Below, one piece after another: positions 15,347 to 24,035 of a stretch of 27,677 nucleotides of DNA. Position 1 is the first letter of the stretch. Each line of letters begins with the position of its first letter. Position numbers and translations under genes: made by a program. The notes under the pieces were generated by a model, which ran no database searches, was not told the origin of the DNA, and saw only the letters and a list, made by a program, of their open reading frames with translations. The stretch comes from JAWLDV01 sp046537975 (GTDB taxonomy: Bacteria > Desulfobacterota > Desulfobulbia > Desulfobulbales > SURF-16): positions 1 to 27,677 of the forward strand of contig JBKHJR010000037.1 in NCBI GenBank assembly GCA_046537975.1, in the 5' to 3' direction.

Positions 15347-17338
15347 ATGCCCAACTCTGAACTTGAAGATAAAACCGCAGAAGTCTTTTCCCCGGCAGGT
15401 CTGCTGGCTCACAGTCTTCCCGACTATGAAGCCAGGACAGGTCAAAGGAACATGGCTCTGGCAGTAGCCGCGGTTCTGGCCGACCAGTCAGCCACAGGGC
15501 TGGGGCAGAAGCTGGCAGTGGAGGCGGAGACCGGCATAGGCAAGACCCTGGCCTATCTGGTACCTGCGGCCTTGAGCGACCGGAAGGTGGTGATCTCCAC
15601 CGGCACTCTCAATCTGCAGGAACAGATCCTGGAAAAAGAAATCCCGTTTATCCGGAAGTACATAAGCCCGGAACTAACCGCTCTCTGCGTCAAAGGACGA
15701 CAGAACTACCTCTGCCTGCACCGCTGGTTCCAGATGGGGGTTTCTTCAAGACTTCCCTATTTCCGTGAAGAAGACCTGGAGAAAATAAGGGCCTGGCTCG
15801 ACCGGACCACCACCGGCGACCGTGCCGAACTGGAGTGGCTGGCCGACGACTCTCCTTTATGGAAGGAATTAAGCGTGCCTACCAGTCAATGCCTTGGGTC
15901 CAGCTGCCCTGAAAACAGCCGCTGCTTCATCAACCGGCTTCGGCAAAAAGCAGGACGCAGCCAGTTGCTGATCGTCAACCACCATCTATTTTTTTCCGAC
16001 CTGGCCCTGCGCCGTTTCGGTTTCGCCGAAGTCCTGCCCCGCTACCAGGCAGTGATTTTTGATGAAGCCCATCGTCTGGAGACCATCGCCACCCGCTACT
16101 TCGGGGTTTCAGTGAGCCTATATCAGGTGAACGAACTGGTCAAAGATATAGAAAGGCTCCTTGAGACAGGTTCCCGGGATGAAAATAAAGCCAAAACCGC
16201 CAGAGAGGCGGGATCACTGGCCTGGGAAACTGAACACTTATACGGACTTTTTCCTAAGGAATTGGGCAGATTCCCCCTGCAGCCGCTCATAGAAAAGATA
16301 AATACAGACGCGGATTCCGTCAGAGGCTGGCGGGAGATAAGTGAATCATTCGAGGATAAACTGGCCAGGCTGGTCTTTAACCTGGATCACCTGGCCCAGA
16401 CGGATGATTCCTGGGCCCTCCTCCACCGCCGCGGCCAGGAATTACTGGCCAATTTCAAACGGATAAGCGGAAGGCAGGATAACTCTTACATATACTGGTA
16501 TGAACGAAAGGAAAGAACCGTCTCCCTGGCTGCCTCTCCCATTGAAATTGCCTCTGAACTCCGGGACTGTCTGTATGACGAAGTCCAAGCAACCATATTT
16601 ACTTCCGCCACCCTGACCTCCGGGGGCAATTTCTCTTACTTTTTTGAACGCCTCGGCCTGGACGAGAACACTGCTTCCCTGCAACTCCCCTCTCCTTTTG
16701 ACTATGAAAACCGGACCAGGCTCTACATCCCGGCAGACCATTTTCCAGAACCCTCCTCCCCACACTTCTTTCCCAATCTCTGCCTGGAAGTCCACCGCCT
16801 TCTTGAACTCAGCCGGGGCAGGGCTCTGATCTTATGTACCAGCGTCAAATCCATGCAGGGACTGTACAACTTCCTGGACGACAAAATCGACTATCCTGTC
16901 TATATGCAAGGCAGAGCACCTAAGCCGGTCCTTCTTTCCCGTTTCCAGCAAAACCGCAATTCTGTCCTTCTGGCTGTAGCCAGTTTCTGGGAAGGAGTCA
17001 ACGTACCCGGTGAGAGCCTGAGCTGCGTTATTATCGACAAACTTCCCTTTGAAGTTCCCAGCGATCCTGTTATTATGGCCAGGATAGACAAAATCAGGGA
17101 GGAAGGAGGCAATCCCTTTATGGACTTCCAGATCCCCAGGGCGGTTATCAGCCTGCGGCAGGGGCTGGGGCGCCTGATGAGGTCAGCCTCGGACTCCGGT
17201 CTGCTGGCGGTTATGGATATCCGCCTTTTCAGCAAACGCTACGGCCCCATCTTTCGCAAAAGCCTGTCGCCCAGTCCGGTTATCCGGAGTTTTGAAGAAA
17301 TCGAAGACTTTTTCCAATGGACAGAAAAGAACTCATAA
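15347..17338 (+). CDS. DinG/XPD-type ATP-dependent DNA helicase with Fe-S cluster
   Basis: 663 residues. Superfamily 2 helicase with Walker A ETGIGKT (61-67), four iron-sulfur cysteines (Cys123 in NYLC, then Cys182, Cys187, Cys193, with the same 5/6 spacing as E. coli DinG), DEAH box (239-242), and C-terminal motifs V/VI (ASFWEGVNVPGE and QGLGRLMRS). The family unwinds 5'-tailed DNA, R-loops and D-loops and helps resolve replication-transcription conflicts. The ATG at 15347 is chosen for AGGAAG about 4 nt upstream; a GTG at 15329 precedes that site. It overlaps the next gene by 22 bp, so they are co-transcribed. A full-length, apparently intact gene. Confidence 0.94.
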   Translation: MPNSELEDKTAEVFSPAGLLAHSLPDYEARTGQRNMALAVAAVLADQSATGLGQKLAVEAETGIGKTLAYLVPAALSDRKVVISTGTLNLQEQILEKEIPFIRKYISPELTALCVKGRQNYLCLHRWFQMGVSSRLPYFREEDLEKIRAWLDRTTTGDRAELEWLADDSPLWKELSVPTSQCLGSSCPENSRCFINRLRQKAGRSQLLIVNHHLFFSDLALRRFGFAEVLPRYQAVIFDEAHRLETIATRYFGVSVSLYQVNELVKDIERLLETGSRDENKAKTAREAGSLAWETEHLYGLFPKELGRFPLQPLIEKINTDADSVRGWREISESFEDKLARLVFNLDHLAQTDDSWALLHRRGQELLANFKRISGRQDNSYIYWYERKERTVSLAASPIEIASELRDCLYDEVQATIFTSATLTSGGNFSYFFERLGLDENTASLQLPSPFDYENRTRLYIPADHFPEPSSPHFFPNLCLEVHRLLELSRGRALILCTSVKSMQGLYNFLDDKIDYPVYMQGRAPKPVLLSRFQQNRNSVLLAVASFWEGVNVPGESLSCVIIDKLPFEVPSDPVIMARIDKIREEGGNPFMDFQIPRAVISLRQGLGRLMRSASDSGLLAVMDIRLFSKRYGPIFRKSLSPSPVIRSFEEIEDFFQWTEKNS

Positions 17339-18339
17339 GCCACCTGGAGCCTGATATTCAGGCTATTGACCAGGCCCTGGAAAAGGAGTGCGACAGTATC
17401 GCCTCCCGATCCCTGAGAGAGATAATTCAATACAGCCTCTTTAACGGAGGTAAAAGGGTCAGGCCGGTCCTTACCGTCACAAGCGGCCGCCTCTGTGCCT
17501 TTGCCAGTATGCCCGGAGAACTGGCCGGCGAGGAAAATCTCCAGCCTCCGGAAAATCTGTACAGGCTGGCAACCGTTTTTGAAATACTTCATGCCGCCAG
17601 CCTTCTCCATGACGATGTTCTGGATAATGCTGAAAACCGCCGGGGCAGAAAGGCTGCCAACAAGGTCTGGAACAACAGCCAGGCTATTCTGGCCGGAGAT
17701 CATCTTCATACCGTTGCTATGTCTCTGGCCGGGAGACTCGGAACAGAAACAGTATTTACCCAGATCAGCAAGACTCTGCAGGATATGGTCGAGGCCGAAT
17801 TCCTGCAGAAGGAGATCAGCGACACAATAAATCTCTCAGAAGAGGCCTATTTTGCGGTCTTAAGAGGCAAAACCGGAGGACTTATCGGTACGGCCTGTGA
17901 GACCGGGGGCCGCTTTCTGGAGGTGGATGAAGACCAATGTGCCGCCCTGCGCACTTACGGTGATGCCCTGGGGCTGTCCTTCCAAATAATCGACGACCTC
18001 CTCGATTTCCAGGGGGATCCGGAAATTACCGGGAAGGAACGGGGTTGCGACTTTCGGGAAGGTAAGATAACCCTGCCCCTGATCCATGCCCTCAGGCAGG
18101 CGAACGACCAAGATCGGGAAGAAGTTATCAGCCTCCTGCAGGCAAGGCCTGAGCAAAGACTTGCCCGCCTCGATCAGGTGTACGACATTATTGACCGAAA
18201 CGAGGGGTTTTCCTATGCCAGGCAGGGCGCGGAAACCCTGATCGAAGCGGGATGCGCAGCACTTGCGGTTTTCCCTGACTGCCGGGCCAAACAGTCCTTG
18301 CTGGCCCTGGCCGATTATGTCTTGGCCCGGGATAAATAA
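17317..18339 (+). CDS. Long-chain polyprenyl diphosphate synthase (IspB-like)
   Basis: 340 residues, trans-isoprenyl diphosphate synthase. The first aspartate-rich motif is DDVLD (Asp99, Asp100, Asp103) and the second is DDLLD (Asp226, Asp227, Asp230); GGKRVRP near 44-50 binds isopentenyl diphosphate. The residues four and five before the first motif are small (Ser95, Ala94), which in this family permits long products, so I infer an octaprenyl-range chain for the menaquinone side chain. Chain length is a prediction. Its start overlaps the helicase gene by 22 bp, suggesting translational coupling; the pairing appears organisational rather than functional. Confidence 0.93.
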   Translation: MDRKELISHLEPDIQAIDQALEKECDSIASRSLREIIQYSLFNGGKRVRPVLTVTSGRLCAFASMPGELAGEENLQPPENLYRLATVFEILHAASLLHDDVLDNAENRRGRKAANKVWNNSQAILAGDHLHTVAMSLAGRLGTETVFTQISKTLQDMVEAEFLQKEISDTINLSEEAYFAVLRGKTGGLIGTACETGGRFLEVDEDQCAALRTYGDALGLSFQIIDDLLDFQGDPEITGKERGCDFREGKITLPLIHALRQANDQDREEVISLLQARPEQRLARLDQVYDIIDRNEGFSYARQGAETLIEAGCAALAVFPDCRAKQSLLALADYVLARDK

Positions 18340-18431
18340 ACCTTAGACGATAAGTTAAGGGCTTGGCTCAAAGTCCCAAGAGTTAATGGTTCATTAGCCG
18401 GTCAACAGATAGCATCTTAATTGTAAAAGAT

Positions 18432-19349
18432 ATGGGCAAAAAAAAGACTCCCAATAAACATAAAAAAAACAGGTTCAGATGGATCTGGCCTCTGACCATT
18501 ATCCTGTTTTTACTGGCAACTCTGGCAGTGGCTGTTCACACCATCTTTCTGAAACCCGGGATTTCGCCGACTTCCAATAACCTCACGAGGAAAGAACCCT
18601 TAACTTCTACTCCCCAACATCAAAAAAATCATCAGATCGGAAAACTCAAACCACAGAACAATAAAAAGGCAATAAAACATCAACCCGAACCAGAAAACCG
18701 TCTGGCCATAATTATCGACGACATGGGAGAGGACTTCAAGATCGGGAGTGCCTTGATAGACCTGAACCTCCCTCTATCCTTCTCTTTCCTGCCATTTGCC
18801 AGCCATAATGAAAATCTCCTGCAGGCAGCCGCCCAGCAAAAAAGGGATATCCTTCTCCATCTTCCCATGGAACCTGAAAACGGGGACTGGGACCCGGGCA
18901 GAGGGGCGCTTTATACAGCAATGTCCCCGGCAAGAATAAAAATGACCATCGCCGCGAACCTGGCTGAAGTCCCTTCCGCCATAGGAGTAAACAATCATAT
19001 GGGGTCCGGTTTTACTGCAGACCGCAGATCAATGTCCACCTGCCTCTCCTTCCTGAAACAAAGAGATCTGTTTTTCATAGACAGCCTGACCAGCAACAGA
19101 TCCCTGGGCTTTTCCCTGGCCCGGAATAAGGGCCTCAAGACAGCCAAACGTGATATCTTCCTGGACAACAAAAAAAATGTAGAAGAGATAAAAAAAAATA
19201 TCTCAAGCCTTATTGAAATCGCCCGCAAGCATGGCCAGAGTATCGGCATAGGTCACCCCTATCCGGAAACCCTTGAGGCCCTCAGGCAGTCCCGGGAAGC
19301 CTTGAGACAGAATGTGAAGGTTGTGGGTATCCACGACCTGGTGGAATAA
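18432..19349 (+). CDS. Divergent polysaccharide deacetylase (YibQ-like) family protein
   Basis: 305 residues. A Lys-rich N-terminus and one transmembrane helix (about 16-34) are followed by a low-complexity Lys/Gln/Asn/Pro linker (to about 90), then the deacetylase-like domain: LAIIIDDMG (metal-binding aspartates), LHLPMEP, GVNNHMGSGFT, FFIDSLTS and GIGHPYPET. This matches the divergent polysaccharide deacetylase family found near envelope genes in Proteobacteria. A periplasmic sugar or peptidoglycan role is likely; enzymatic activity is not proven for the family. It begins 92 bp after the prenyl synthase gene and ends 16 bp before the next ORF. No good ribosome-binding site is visible. Confidence 0.9.
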   Translation: MGKKKTPNKHKKNRFRWIWPLTIILFLLATLAVAVHTIFLKPGISPTSNNLTRKEPLTSTPQHQKNHQIGKLKPQNNKKAIKHQPEPENRLAIIIDDMGEDFKIGSALIDLNLPLSFSFLPFASHNENLLQAAAQQKRDILLHLPMEPENGDWDPGRGALYTAMSPARIKMTIAANLAEVPSAIGVNNHMGSGFTADRRSMSTCLSFLKQRDLFFIDSLTSNRSLGFSLARNKGLKTAKRDIFLDNKKNVEEIKKNISSLIEIARKHGQSIGIGHPYPETLEALRQSREALRQNVKVVGIHDLVE

Positions 19350-19365
19350 AAGCACTGAAGCGGCA

Positions 19366-19917
19366 ATGACCCTTATCACCCTGACCACTGATTTCGGCCT
19401 CAGCGATGAATACGTCGGAGTTATGAAGGGAGTAATCCTCTCCCGATGCCCCCAGGCCCGCATAGTTGACCTGAGCCACGGCATCAGGCCTCAGGATGTC
19501 CGGGGTGCGGCTTATACCATAGAGGCCTCCTTTCCTTATTTCCCTGAGGGCACTATCCATGTGGTCGTGGTAGATCCAGGGGTGGGAAGCAGCCGGGAAA
19601 TTATTGCTCTGCAGACCGGAGGCCATACCTTCCTGGCCCCGGATAACGGGGTGCTCAGCCTGGTTCTTCCCCGGGCTGACAAAATTTTTAAAGTTACCGC
19701 CGGTGACCTTTTCCTGCCCCGACAGGGGGATACCTTCCACGGCAGGGATATTTTCGCACCCCTGGCAGCCCATCTGGCCTGCGGCCTCTCTCCTGACCGT
19801 CTCGGTCCCAGGCTTGAGGAATCAGGGATTTTAAGCACCTGGCCTTACCCAAGATTTCCTGTTCTCAAAGCACCCTCAGCGGCTCCGTGGTCCATATCGA
19901 TCATTTCGGCAATTTGA
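19366..19917 (+). pseudogene. S-adenosylmethionine hydrolase (DUF62 family), N-terminal part of a frameshifted gene
   Basis: Residues from MTLITLTTDFGLSDEY onward match the SAM hydroxide adenosyltransferase/SAM hydrolase family (SAM + water to adenosine + methionine): TTDFG, VDLSHGI, DPGVGSSR and FLAPDNGVLS are visible. The family is about 260-280 residues, but this frame loses the family pattern after ESGI (near 19830) and stops at 19917. The rest of the domain continues in another frame (next entry). Adding one T to the TTTT run at about 19829-19832 would join them. It is either a sequencing or assembly indel, or a real inactivating mutation. It begins 16 bp after the deacetylase gene. Confidence 0.85.
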
Positions 19918-20171
19918 TGACCAATATCGACCAGCAGACCTTATCCACTTTCTGTAAGATCGAATTCAACCGGATCATGGTTAAAATAAAGGACCGGTCC
20001 ATAAAAGGGATAAGCCGCTCTTATACTACTGAGAAGACCGCCGGTCTCACTGCCCTGGTCAACAGCCGGGGCTATCTGGAAATCGCCGTTCCCATGGGAA
20101 ATGCCGCCCGGGATCTGGGAATTTCAACAGATGAACCTGTCTATCTTGAGCTTAAGAATCAGACTTCTTGA
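19887..20171 (+). pseudogene. S-adenosylmethionine hydrolase (DUF62 family), C-terminal part of a frameshifted gene
   Basis: This frame carries the conserved C-terminal domain: VVHIDHFGNLMTNI, then LVNSRGYLEIAV and a GNAARDLGI segment, as expected for the end of the SAM hydrolase family. The matching frame is open upstream to about 19826 (HLALPKISCSQSTLSG precedes), so the true join is before the GTG at 19887; that GTG is unlikely to be a genuine start. Together with the preceding entry it makes a complete family-length protein. Confidence 0.85.
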
Positions 20172-20274
20172 CAGAGAAGAAATATAGACTTACTTATATA
20201 ATAAGAACCCTGTTCAACTCAAAAGAAGTTCTTTTTACTCTCATTTCCTTTCAGGTTCACCAGGAGTATATACA

Positions 20275-20487
20275 ATGATCGTAACAGACTGGATTCACAC
20301 CATTGCCGGATCTTTGATTCTCATCAGCCTGATTCTGGGCGTTGAAGTAAGCCCGATCTTTATCAGCAAATACTGGCTGCTGCTTACCGCCTTTGTAGGC
20401 GCCAACCTCCTCCAGTTCGGGATAAGCAAGTTCTGTCCCCTGGGTTTTATCCTGAAAAAATTAGGGATCCCGGAGACCAGGGAATAA
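20275..20487 (+). CDS. DUF2892 small inner-membrane protein
   Basis: 70 residues with two hydrophobic helices (about 9-26 and 34-52) and the DUF2892 signature FCPLGFILKKLG near the C-terminus. DUF2892 domains often occur alone or fused to rhodaneses (as in YgaP), so a link to sulfur handling is possible, though not shown here. AGGAG lies 8 nt before the ATG. A TTGACA overlaps the end of the preceding gene (20167-20172) with AT-rich TATA-like sequence after it, so it may have its own promoter. It ends 11 bp from the convergent RACo-like gene. Confidence 0.85.
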   Translation: MIVTDWIHTIAGSLILISLILGVEVSPIFISKYWLLLTAFVGANLLQFGISKFCPLGFILKKLGIPETRE

Positions 20488-20498
20488 AATAAATACTT

Positions 20499-22475
20499 TC
20501 AGAATTCCTCTTTCCGAGCGCCGGCCGCCCCAGTGGACGACAAGCGTTCGGTTACTCCGGGGAAGAGGCTGTGATCGGTATGAGGCAGGAACATGGAGGC
20601 AACGTACTGGTCCTTAAAGCCATGGACCTCTGATAGTTCGAAATTGGTAATCCTGTTGACCACCTCGACCACATGACGGCGGATGTGATTGCTCACCCCG
20701 CTCATCCAGGAACCCATCAGAGAGCCATTTCCCACATATAGCACCTTTTCCGGTTCCAGTTCCGGAAGCAGCCCCACTGTCATGGCGCTGTCAAGATCCA
20801 GAAAGCTGCCGAAAGTCCCGGCCAGGATTACCTGTTCCAGATCGGCGACAGTAAGCCCCACTTCCTCCAGAAGGGTCTTTACCCCGGCAAAGATTGCCGC
20901 CTTGGCCCGCAGAAAATTTTCAATATCCACTTCGGTCAAAAAGATATCAGAGCCGGTACCGGACTCCTCTCCCCAGACCAGGACATACTCCCAGCCGTCC
21001 CGGCCCTCCCTCAGCCGCGGGCTCTCCAACTCCCGGTGGAAATTGCCCTGTTGGTCTAAGACCCCGGACTCAAAAAGAGAGGCAACGATGATGAGCAGAC
21101 CCGAGCCGGAGATCCCCAGAGGCGGTCTGTTGCCGATGGTGATAATCATCGGCTCCAAGCTAAAGGGATGGATTGAAAAATCCCGGATCGCTCCAACCGC
21201 AGCCCGCATGCCATGGCTGATTCCCCCACCTTCAAAGGCGGGACCGGCGGAACAGGCAGAACATACCAGCCATTCCCGATTGCCGATGACGATCTCGCCG
21301 TTGGTACCGATATCAATAAAGAGGCTGAGTTTTTCAGTGCGGTACATTCCACTACCCATGACTCCGGCCACGATATCTCCCCCGACATAGCTGGAGATAG
21401 CCGGATAAATCATGGCTAAGGCGTGATCGGGCATCTTCAACCCCAAGTCCGAGGCCCTTATGGGCGGAAAAAAAGTATTTACCGGGACGTAGGGAGTTCT
21501 TCTGATGTTGTGGGGCTCCAACTTGAGAAGCAGATGGGTCATGGTGGTGTTGCCGGCCAGGGTAAGCGAGGTGAGTTCATCCAGTTCCACAGCACTTTTC
21601 TTCAACAGTTCCTCAATCACCTTATTAATCGAGGAGACCGCCAGATCCTGCATCAGGTCAAGGCCCCGGGGTTTCTCCGCCTGAATAATCCGGGATATGA
21701 CATCTTCCCCATAACTTATCTGGGCGTTGTACTCCGCAGCCCTGGCCTGGACCCTGCCGGTATGGAGATCAAGGAGAACCCCGTAGATGGTGGTGGTCCC
21801 CAGGTCCACTGCCAGAGCAAAGTTCCGCTGCAGCCAGTTGCCGGGCTGGACATTAAGAACAAAGTTTTTGCCCCCTGCCCGAATTGTTTTAGCTATAGTT
21901 ACTGTGACCTTGAAATCCCCCTCCCTTAACACCCGGCGCAGCTTACGCATCACCGGAAGATTGATAACCACCCGGTGGACATCATAGTTCTCCCTGAGAT
22001 AACGCACGACTCTGGCCCCGTCTGACATATTATCAGCAGCATCGGGAGGGGGCAGTTCCAGATAAAACTTTTCCACCGGGGGCCAGTATAGACCGGCTTC
22101 GCGGAGGTCTTCTATATCGTAATAATGGATAACAGCCCGGTTCCTCAGTGGTACTTCACTGGTCAAACCACCCTCCCGGATCGTTGACTCTTCCGGAATC
22201 CGGATAGTGACATCTCCGGAAATCAGGGCAGTACAGGCCTGACGGATTCCCCGGGCAGACTCCTCTTCACTCAAGCGCTCGGAAAGACCGCCACTGACCC
22301 TACCCTCTTCAACAAACACCCGGCATTTACCGCAGACCCCGGTTCCGCCGCAGGAGGCATTAACATGAATGCCGGCCTGCCGGGCAGCGTAGATGACGGA
22401 CTCTCCTTTTTCTACCCCGAGTCGACGGCCGGAAGTCAGGAAGGTAACGGTAAAGTGTGACATCTCTTCAGTCAT
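20499..22475 (-). CDS. RACo-like ASKHA/ferredoxin protein (reductive activator of corrinoid proteins)
   Basis: 658 residues. N-terminal plant-type [2Fe-2S] ferredoxin domain with Cys42, Cys48, Cys51 and Cys81 (SCGGTGVCGKC then RQAC), a linker, then a large ASKHA ATPase-fold domain beginning AVDLGTTTIYG, with IDIGTNGEIVIGN and LAGTFGSF motifs (DUF4445/RACo family). Known members use ATP to drive low-potential reduction of inactivated Co(II) corrinoid in methyltransferase or CO-dehydrogenase/acetyl-CoA synthase systems. No corrinoid protein or methyltransferase is in this window, so its partner is unknown. It is the last gene of the LapA-BioD-RACo operon, 18 bp after bioD. Start is at 22475 or four codons later; neither has a strong ribosome-binding site. 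Confidence 0.92.
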   Translation of the reverse strand: MTEEMSHFTVTFLTSGRRLGVEKGESVIYAARQAGIHVNASCGGTGVCGKCRVFVEEGRVSGGLSERLSEEESARGIRQACTALISGDVTIRIPEESTIREGGLTSEVPLRNRAVIHYYDIEDLREAGLYWPPVEKFYLELPPPDAADNMSDGARVVRYLRENYDVHRVVINLPVMRKLRRVLREGDFKVTVTIAKTIRAGGKNFVLNVQPGNWLQRNFALAVDLGTTTIYGVLLDLHTGRVQARAAEYNAQISYGEDVISRIIQAEKPRGLDLMQDLAVSSINKVIEELLKKSAVELDELTSLTLAGNTTMTHLLLKLEPHNIRRTPYVPVNTFFPPIRASDLGLKMPDHALAMIYPAISSYVGGDIVAGVMGSGMYRTEKLSLFIDIGTNGEIVIGNREWLVCSACSAGPAFEGGGISHGMRAAVGAIRDFSIHPFSLEPMIITIGNRPPLGISGSGLLIIVASLFESGVLDQQGNFHRELESPRLREGRDGWEYVLVWGEESGTGSDIFLTEVDIENFLRAKAAIFAGVKTLLEEVGLTVADLEQVILAGTFGSFLDLDSAMTVGLLPELEPEKVLYVGNGSLMGSWMSGVSNHIRRHVVEVVNRITNFELSEVHGFKDQYVASMFLPHTDHSLFPGVTERLSSTGAAGARKEEF

Positions 22476-22493
22476 TTTATTGTTCGCGGTCCC

Positions 22494-23201
22494 TTAAAGC
22501 CCTGCCAGTTTCTTACCAATAGGCCAAAAAGCCCGGCTGGCCTCCTGATAATTACTGCACCTGGGCAGGCGCCCCAAGATACTGACTCCGGTCATCTCCC
22601 TTATAGTCCTCATATTGTCATTCACCAGAAGGTCGTCGGGCTCATACTGCTGTTCGTCCGAGAATATAATTCCTGACAACGATATCTTCCGATTTTTCAG
22701 GGCCTCAATACTCAGAAGAGTATGGTTCAATGTCCCCAGACCGCTCCTGGCCACCAGGATAACCGGCAAGTCTAAACCAGCCACCAAATCAAGCAGTAGC
22801 ATATGGCGCTGCAGGGGGACAAGAACTCCCCCCACCCCCTCTACCAAGAGGACTTCGGTATCCATCCGGGCCCGGGCCAAACACTTCTTTATAACTTCGG
22901 GATCAATGATCCTTTCCTCCGCCTCCGCAGCTAAATGAGGGGAGGCTGCAAGAGAAAAACAGTAAGGGGCCAGAACTTCGAGGGAGCTTGCTGCCATGGA
23001 ATTGTTGTTGAGACAGTAAAGCAGGTCATCAGGTTTTGTGCTACCGGTGCTGACCCATTTCTGACAGCCCGCCTTAAAACCGTTTTTCAGAAAAAAGCCC
23101 AGCAGCAGGGAACAGACCAGACTTTTACCCACTGAAGTATCGGTTCCGGCGATAAAAAAAGCTGCAGACTTTTCTGTTCTTGTAGGCCGTTCAGGGGTCA
23201 T
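22494..23201 (-). CDS. bioD: Dethiobiotin synthetase
   Basis: 235 residues. P-loop GTDTSVGKS near residue 19, the second family motif EGVGGVLVPL, and an NxxG/guanine-loop-like region support BioD, which makes dethiobiotin from 7,8-diaminopelargonic acid, CO2 and ATP in biotin synthesis. The substrate-side motif reads QKWVSTG rather than the usual KPVxTG, a mild departure. No other bio gene is in the window. The ATG at 23201 overlaps the LapA stop codon by one base (TGATG) with AGGAAG 8 nt upstream; a GTG at 23204 is an alternative. A different P-loop carboxylate-amine role cannot be excluded. Confidence 0.85.
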   Translation of the reverse strand: MTPERPTRTEKSAAFFIAGTDTSVGKSLVCSLLLGFFLKNGFKAGCQKWVSTGSTKPDDLLYCLNNNSMAASSLEVLAPYCFSLAASPHLAAEAEERIIDPEVIKKCLARARMDTEVLLVEGVGGVLVPLQRHMLLLDLVAGLDLPVILVARSGLGTLNHTLLSIEALKNRKISLSGIIFSDEQQYEPDDLLVNDNMRTIREMTGVSILGRLPRCSNYQEASRAFWPIGKKLAGL

Positions 23202-23425
23202 CACTGGTTCTTCCTATCTCTTTTTTTACCCAGGAAGTGCAGGGCAATCAGAATCCCCAGTACAATTCCCACCAACAGGGTAAGGAACAGAAGTAAAGCC
23301 TGAGGCATGGTCAAGGTAATAAAAAGAATCTTGGTTTCCACCGACATTGTATTCTGCAGGACCACTATTATAGCCAGAACCACCAGAATAAGGCCGACAA
23401 CCAGTTTCAGCCTGTCTTTTTGCAT
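23201..23425 (-). CDS. LapA-domain (DUF1049) small membrane protein
   Basis: 74 residues with two transmembrane helices (about 7-24 and 39-64) and a basic C-terminal tail (GKKRDRKNQ), the pattern of the LapA/LapB-associated DUF1049 family. In E. coli LapA assists LapB in lipopolysaccharide assembly control; no lapB is adjacent here. The start at 23425 has a strong AAGGAGG 6 nt upstream; a longer in-frame start at 23512 is rejected. Its stop codon overlaps the bioD start. Confidence 0.85.
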   Translation of the reverse strand: MQKDRLKLVVGLILVVLAIIVVLQNTMSVETKILFITLTMPQALLLFLTLLVGIVLGILIALHFLGKKRDRKNQ

Positions 23426-23522
23426 ACTCCCTCCTTGTCTATTTCTCCCCTTTAACTTCTGCTGCCAGATATCATCCGGGGTAGTCATGATTACCTGGAA
23501 AGGACGTCCCAATCACTTGAAC

Positions 23523-23552
23523 TTATCATTATGTGTCTTCAGTTCCGGTCAA
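23523..23552 (-). promoter_or_regulatory. Possible promoter for the LapA-BioD-RACo operon
   Basis: On the minus strand TTGACC (23547-23552), an 18-nt spacer, then TGATAA (23523-23528), about 100 bp before the LapA start. Neither hexamer is perfect, so this is only a candidate. Confidence 0.3.
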
Positions 23553-23846
23553 ACCGGCTATCTCAGGAAAAGGTTCACCAGAGTCCGCTATCCTGAATAT
23601 AATCACGCAGAACCAGCCTGGACCCCATGCTATATTTTAGCTGAAGGGGCTTACTGCGGCAACGTTCTTTTCTTCGTTAGCCCGAACAGGACGAAATATC
23701 AGCAAATCTACCGCTATTTTCGGCACAAATGTCCTATAGGGATATCTTTAAAGTAATCTTGAATAAAAAATTACCACCGCCGGATGTTAAAAGAACCGTG
23801 TAACTGAAAATAGAAAAAAAACGGAATCAACAGGAAGTGAGTTATG

Positions 23847-23911
23847 ACATTGACCGTAAAGGAGATTGATCGCGGTCCGGGATGTTTTCCGTGATATCGC
23901 GGGGTCAATGT
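23847..23911. repeat. Long-loop inverted repeat (9-bp arms)
   Basis: ACATTGACC (23847-23855) and GGTCAATGT (23903-23911) are exact reverse complements separated by 47 nt. Inside, CGCGG can pair with CCGTG (with one G-U), so a branched hairpin is possible. No T-tract follows on either strand, so it is not a classical terminator. Confidence 0.45.
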
Positions 23912-24035
23912 TTTTATGCACAGGCACAAAAGTTGAGAGTCTGGTCAACATAAAACTTTCTATGACGGCCACGCCGTACGCCACAGCGGGAGGACGAGTC
24001 AACAAAAGGCGGAAGGATGAGATGTGAATCCGGGT

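Larger units (their letters stand above)
23426..24035. other. Intergenic region between LapA operon and beta-barrel gene
   Basis: 610 bp with no convincing gene. Contents: the candidate LapA promoter; AT-rich sequence near 23756-23820; and a structured stretch 23847-23911 whose ends form a 9-bp inverted repeat (ACATTGACC and GGTCAATGT). At 23941-23956 there is a 16-mer that recurs with one mismatch at 26813-26828. ORFs in this region have no ribosome-binding site and no family pattern. Confidence 0.6.

Noticed and set aside
19825..19890. Programmed -1 ribosomal frameshift in the SAM hydrolase gene
   Set aside because: The T-run does not form an X-XXY-YYZ heptamer in the zero frame, and this family is not known to need frameshifting; an indel is simpler.
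23307..23756. 149-codon plus-strand ORF
   Set aside because: The first half is antisense to LapA and the second half has no family pattern or ribosome-binding site.
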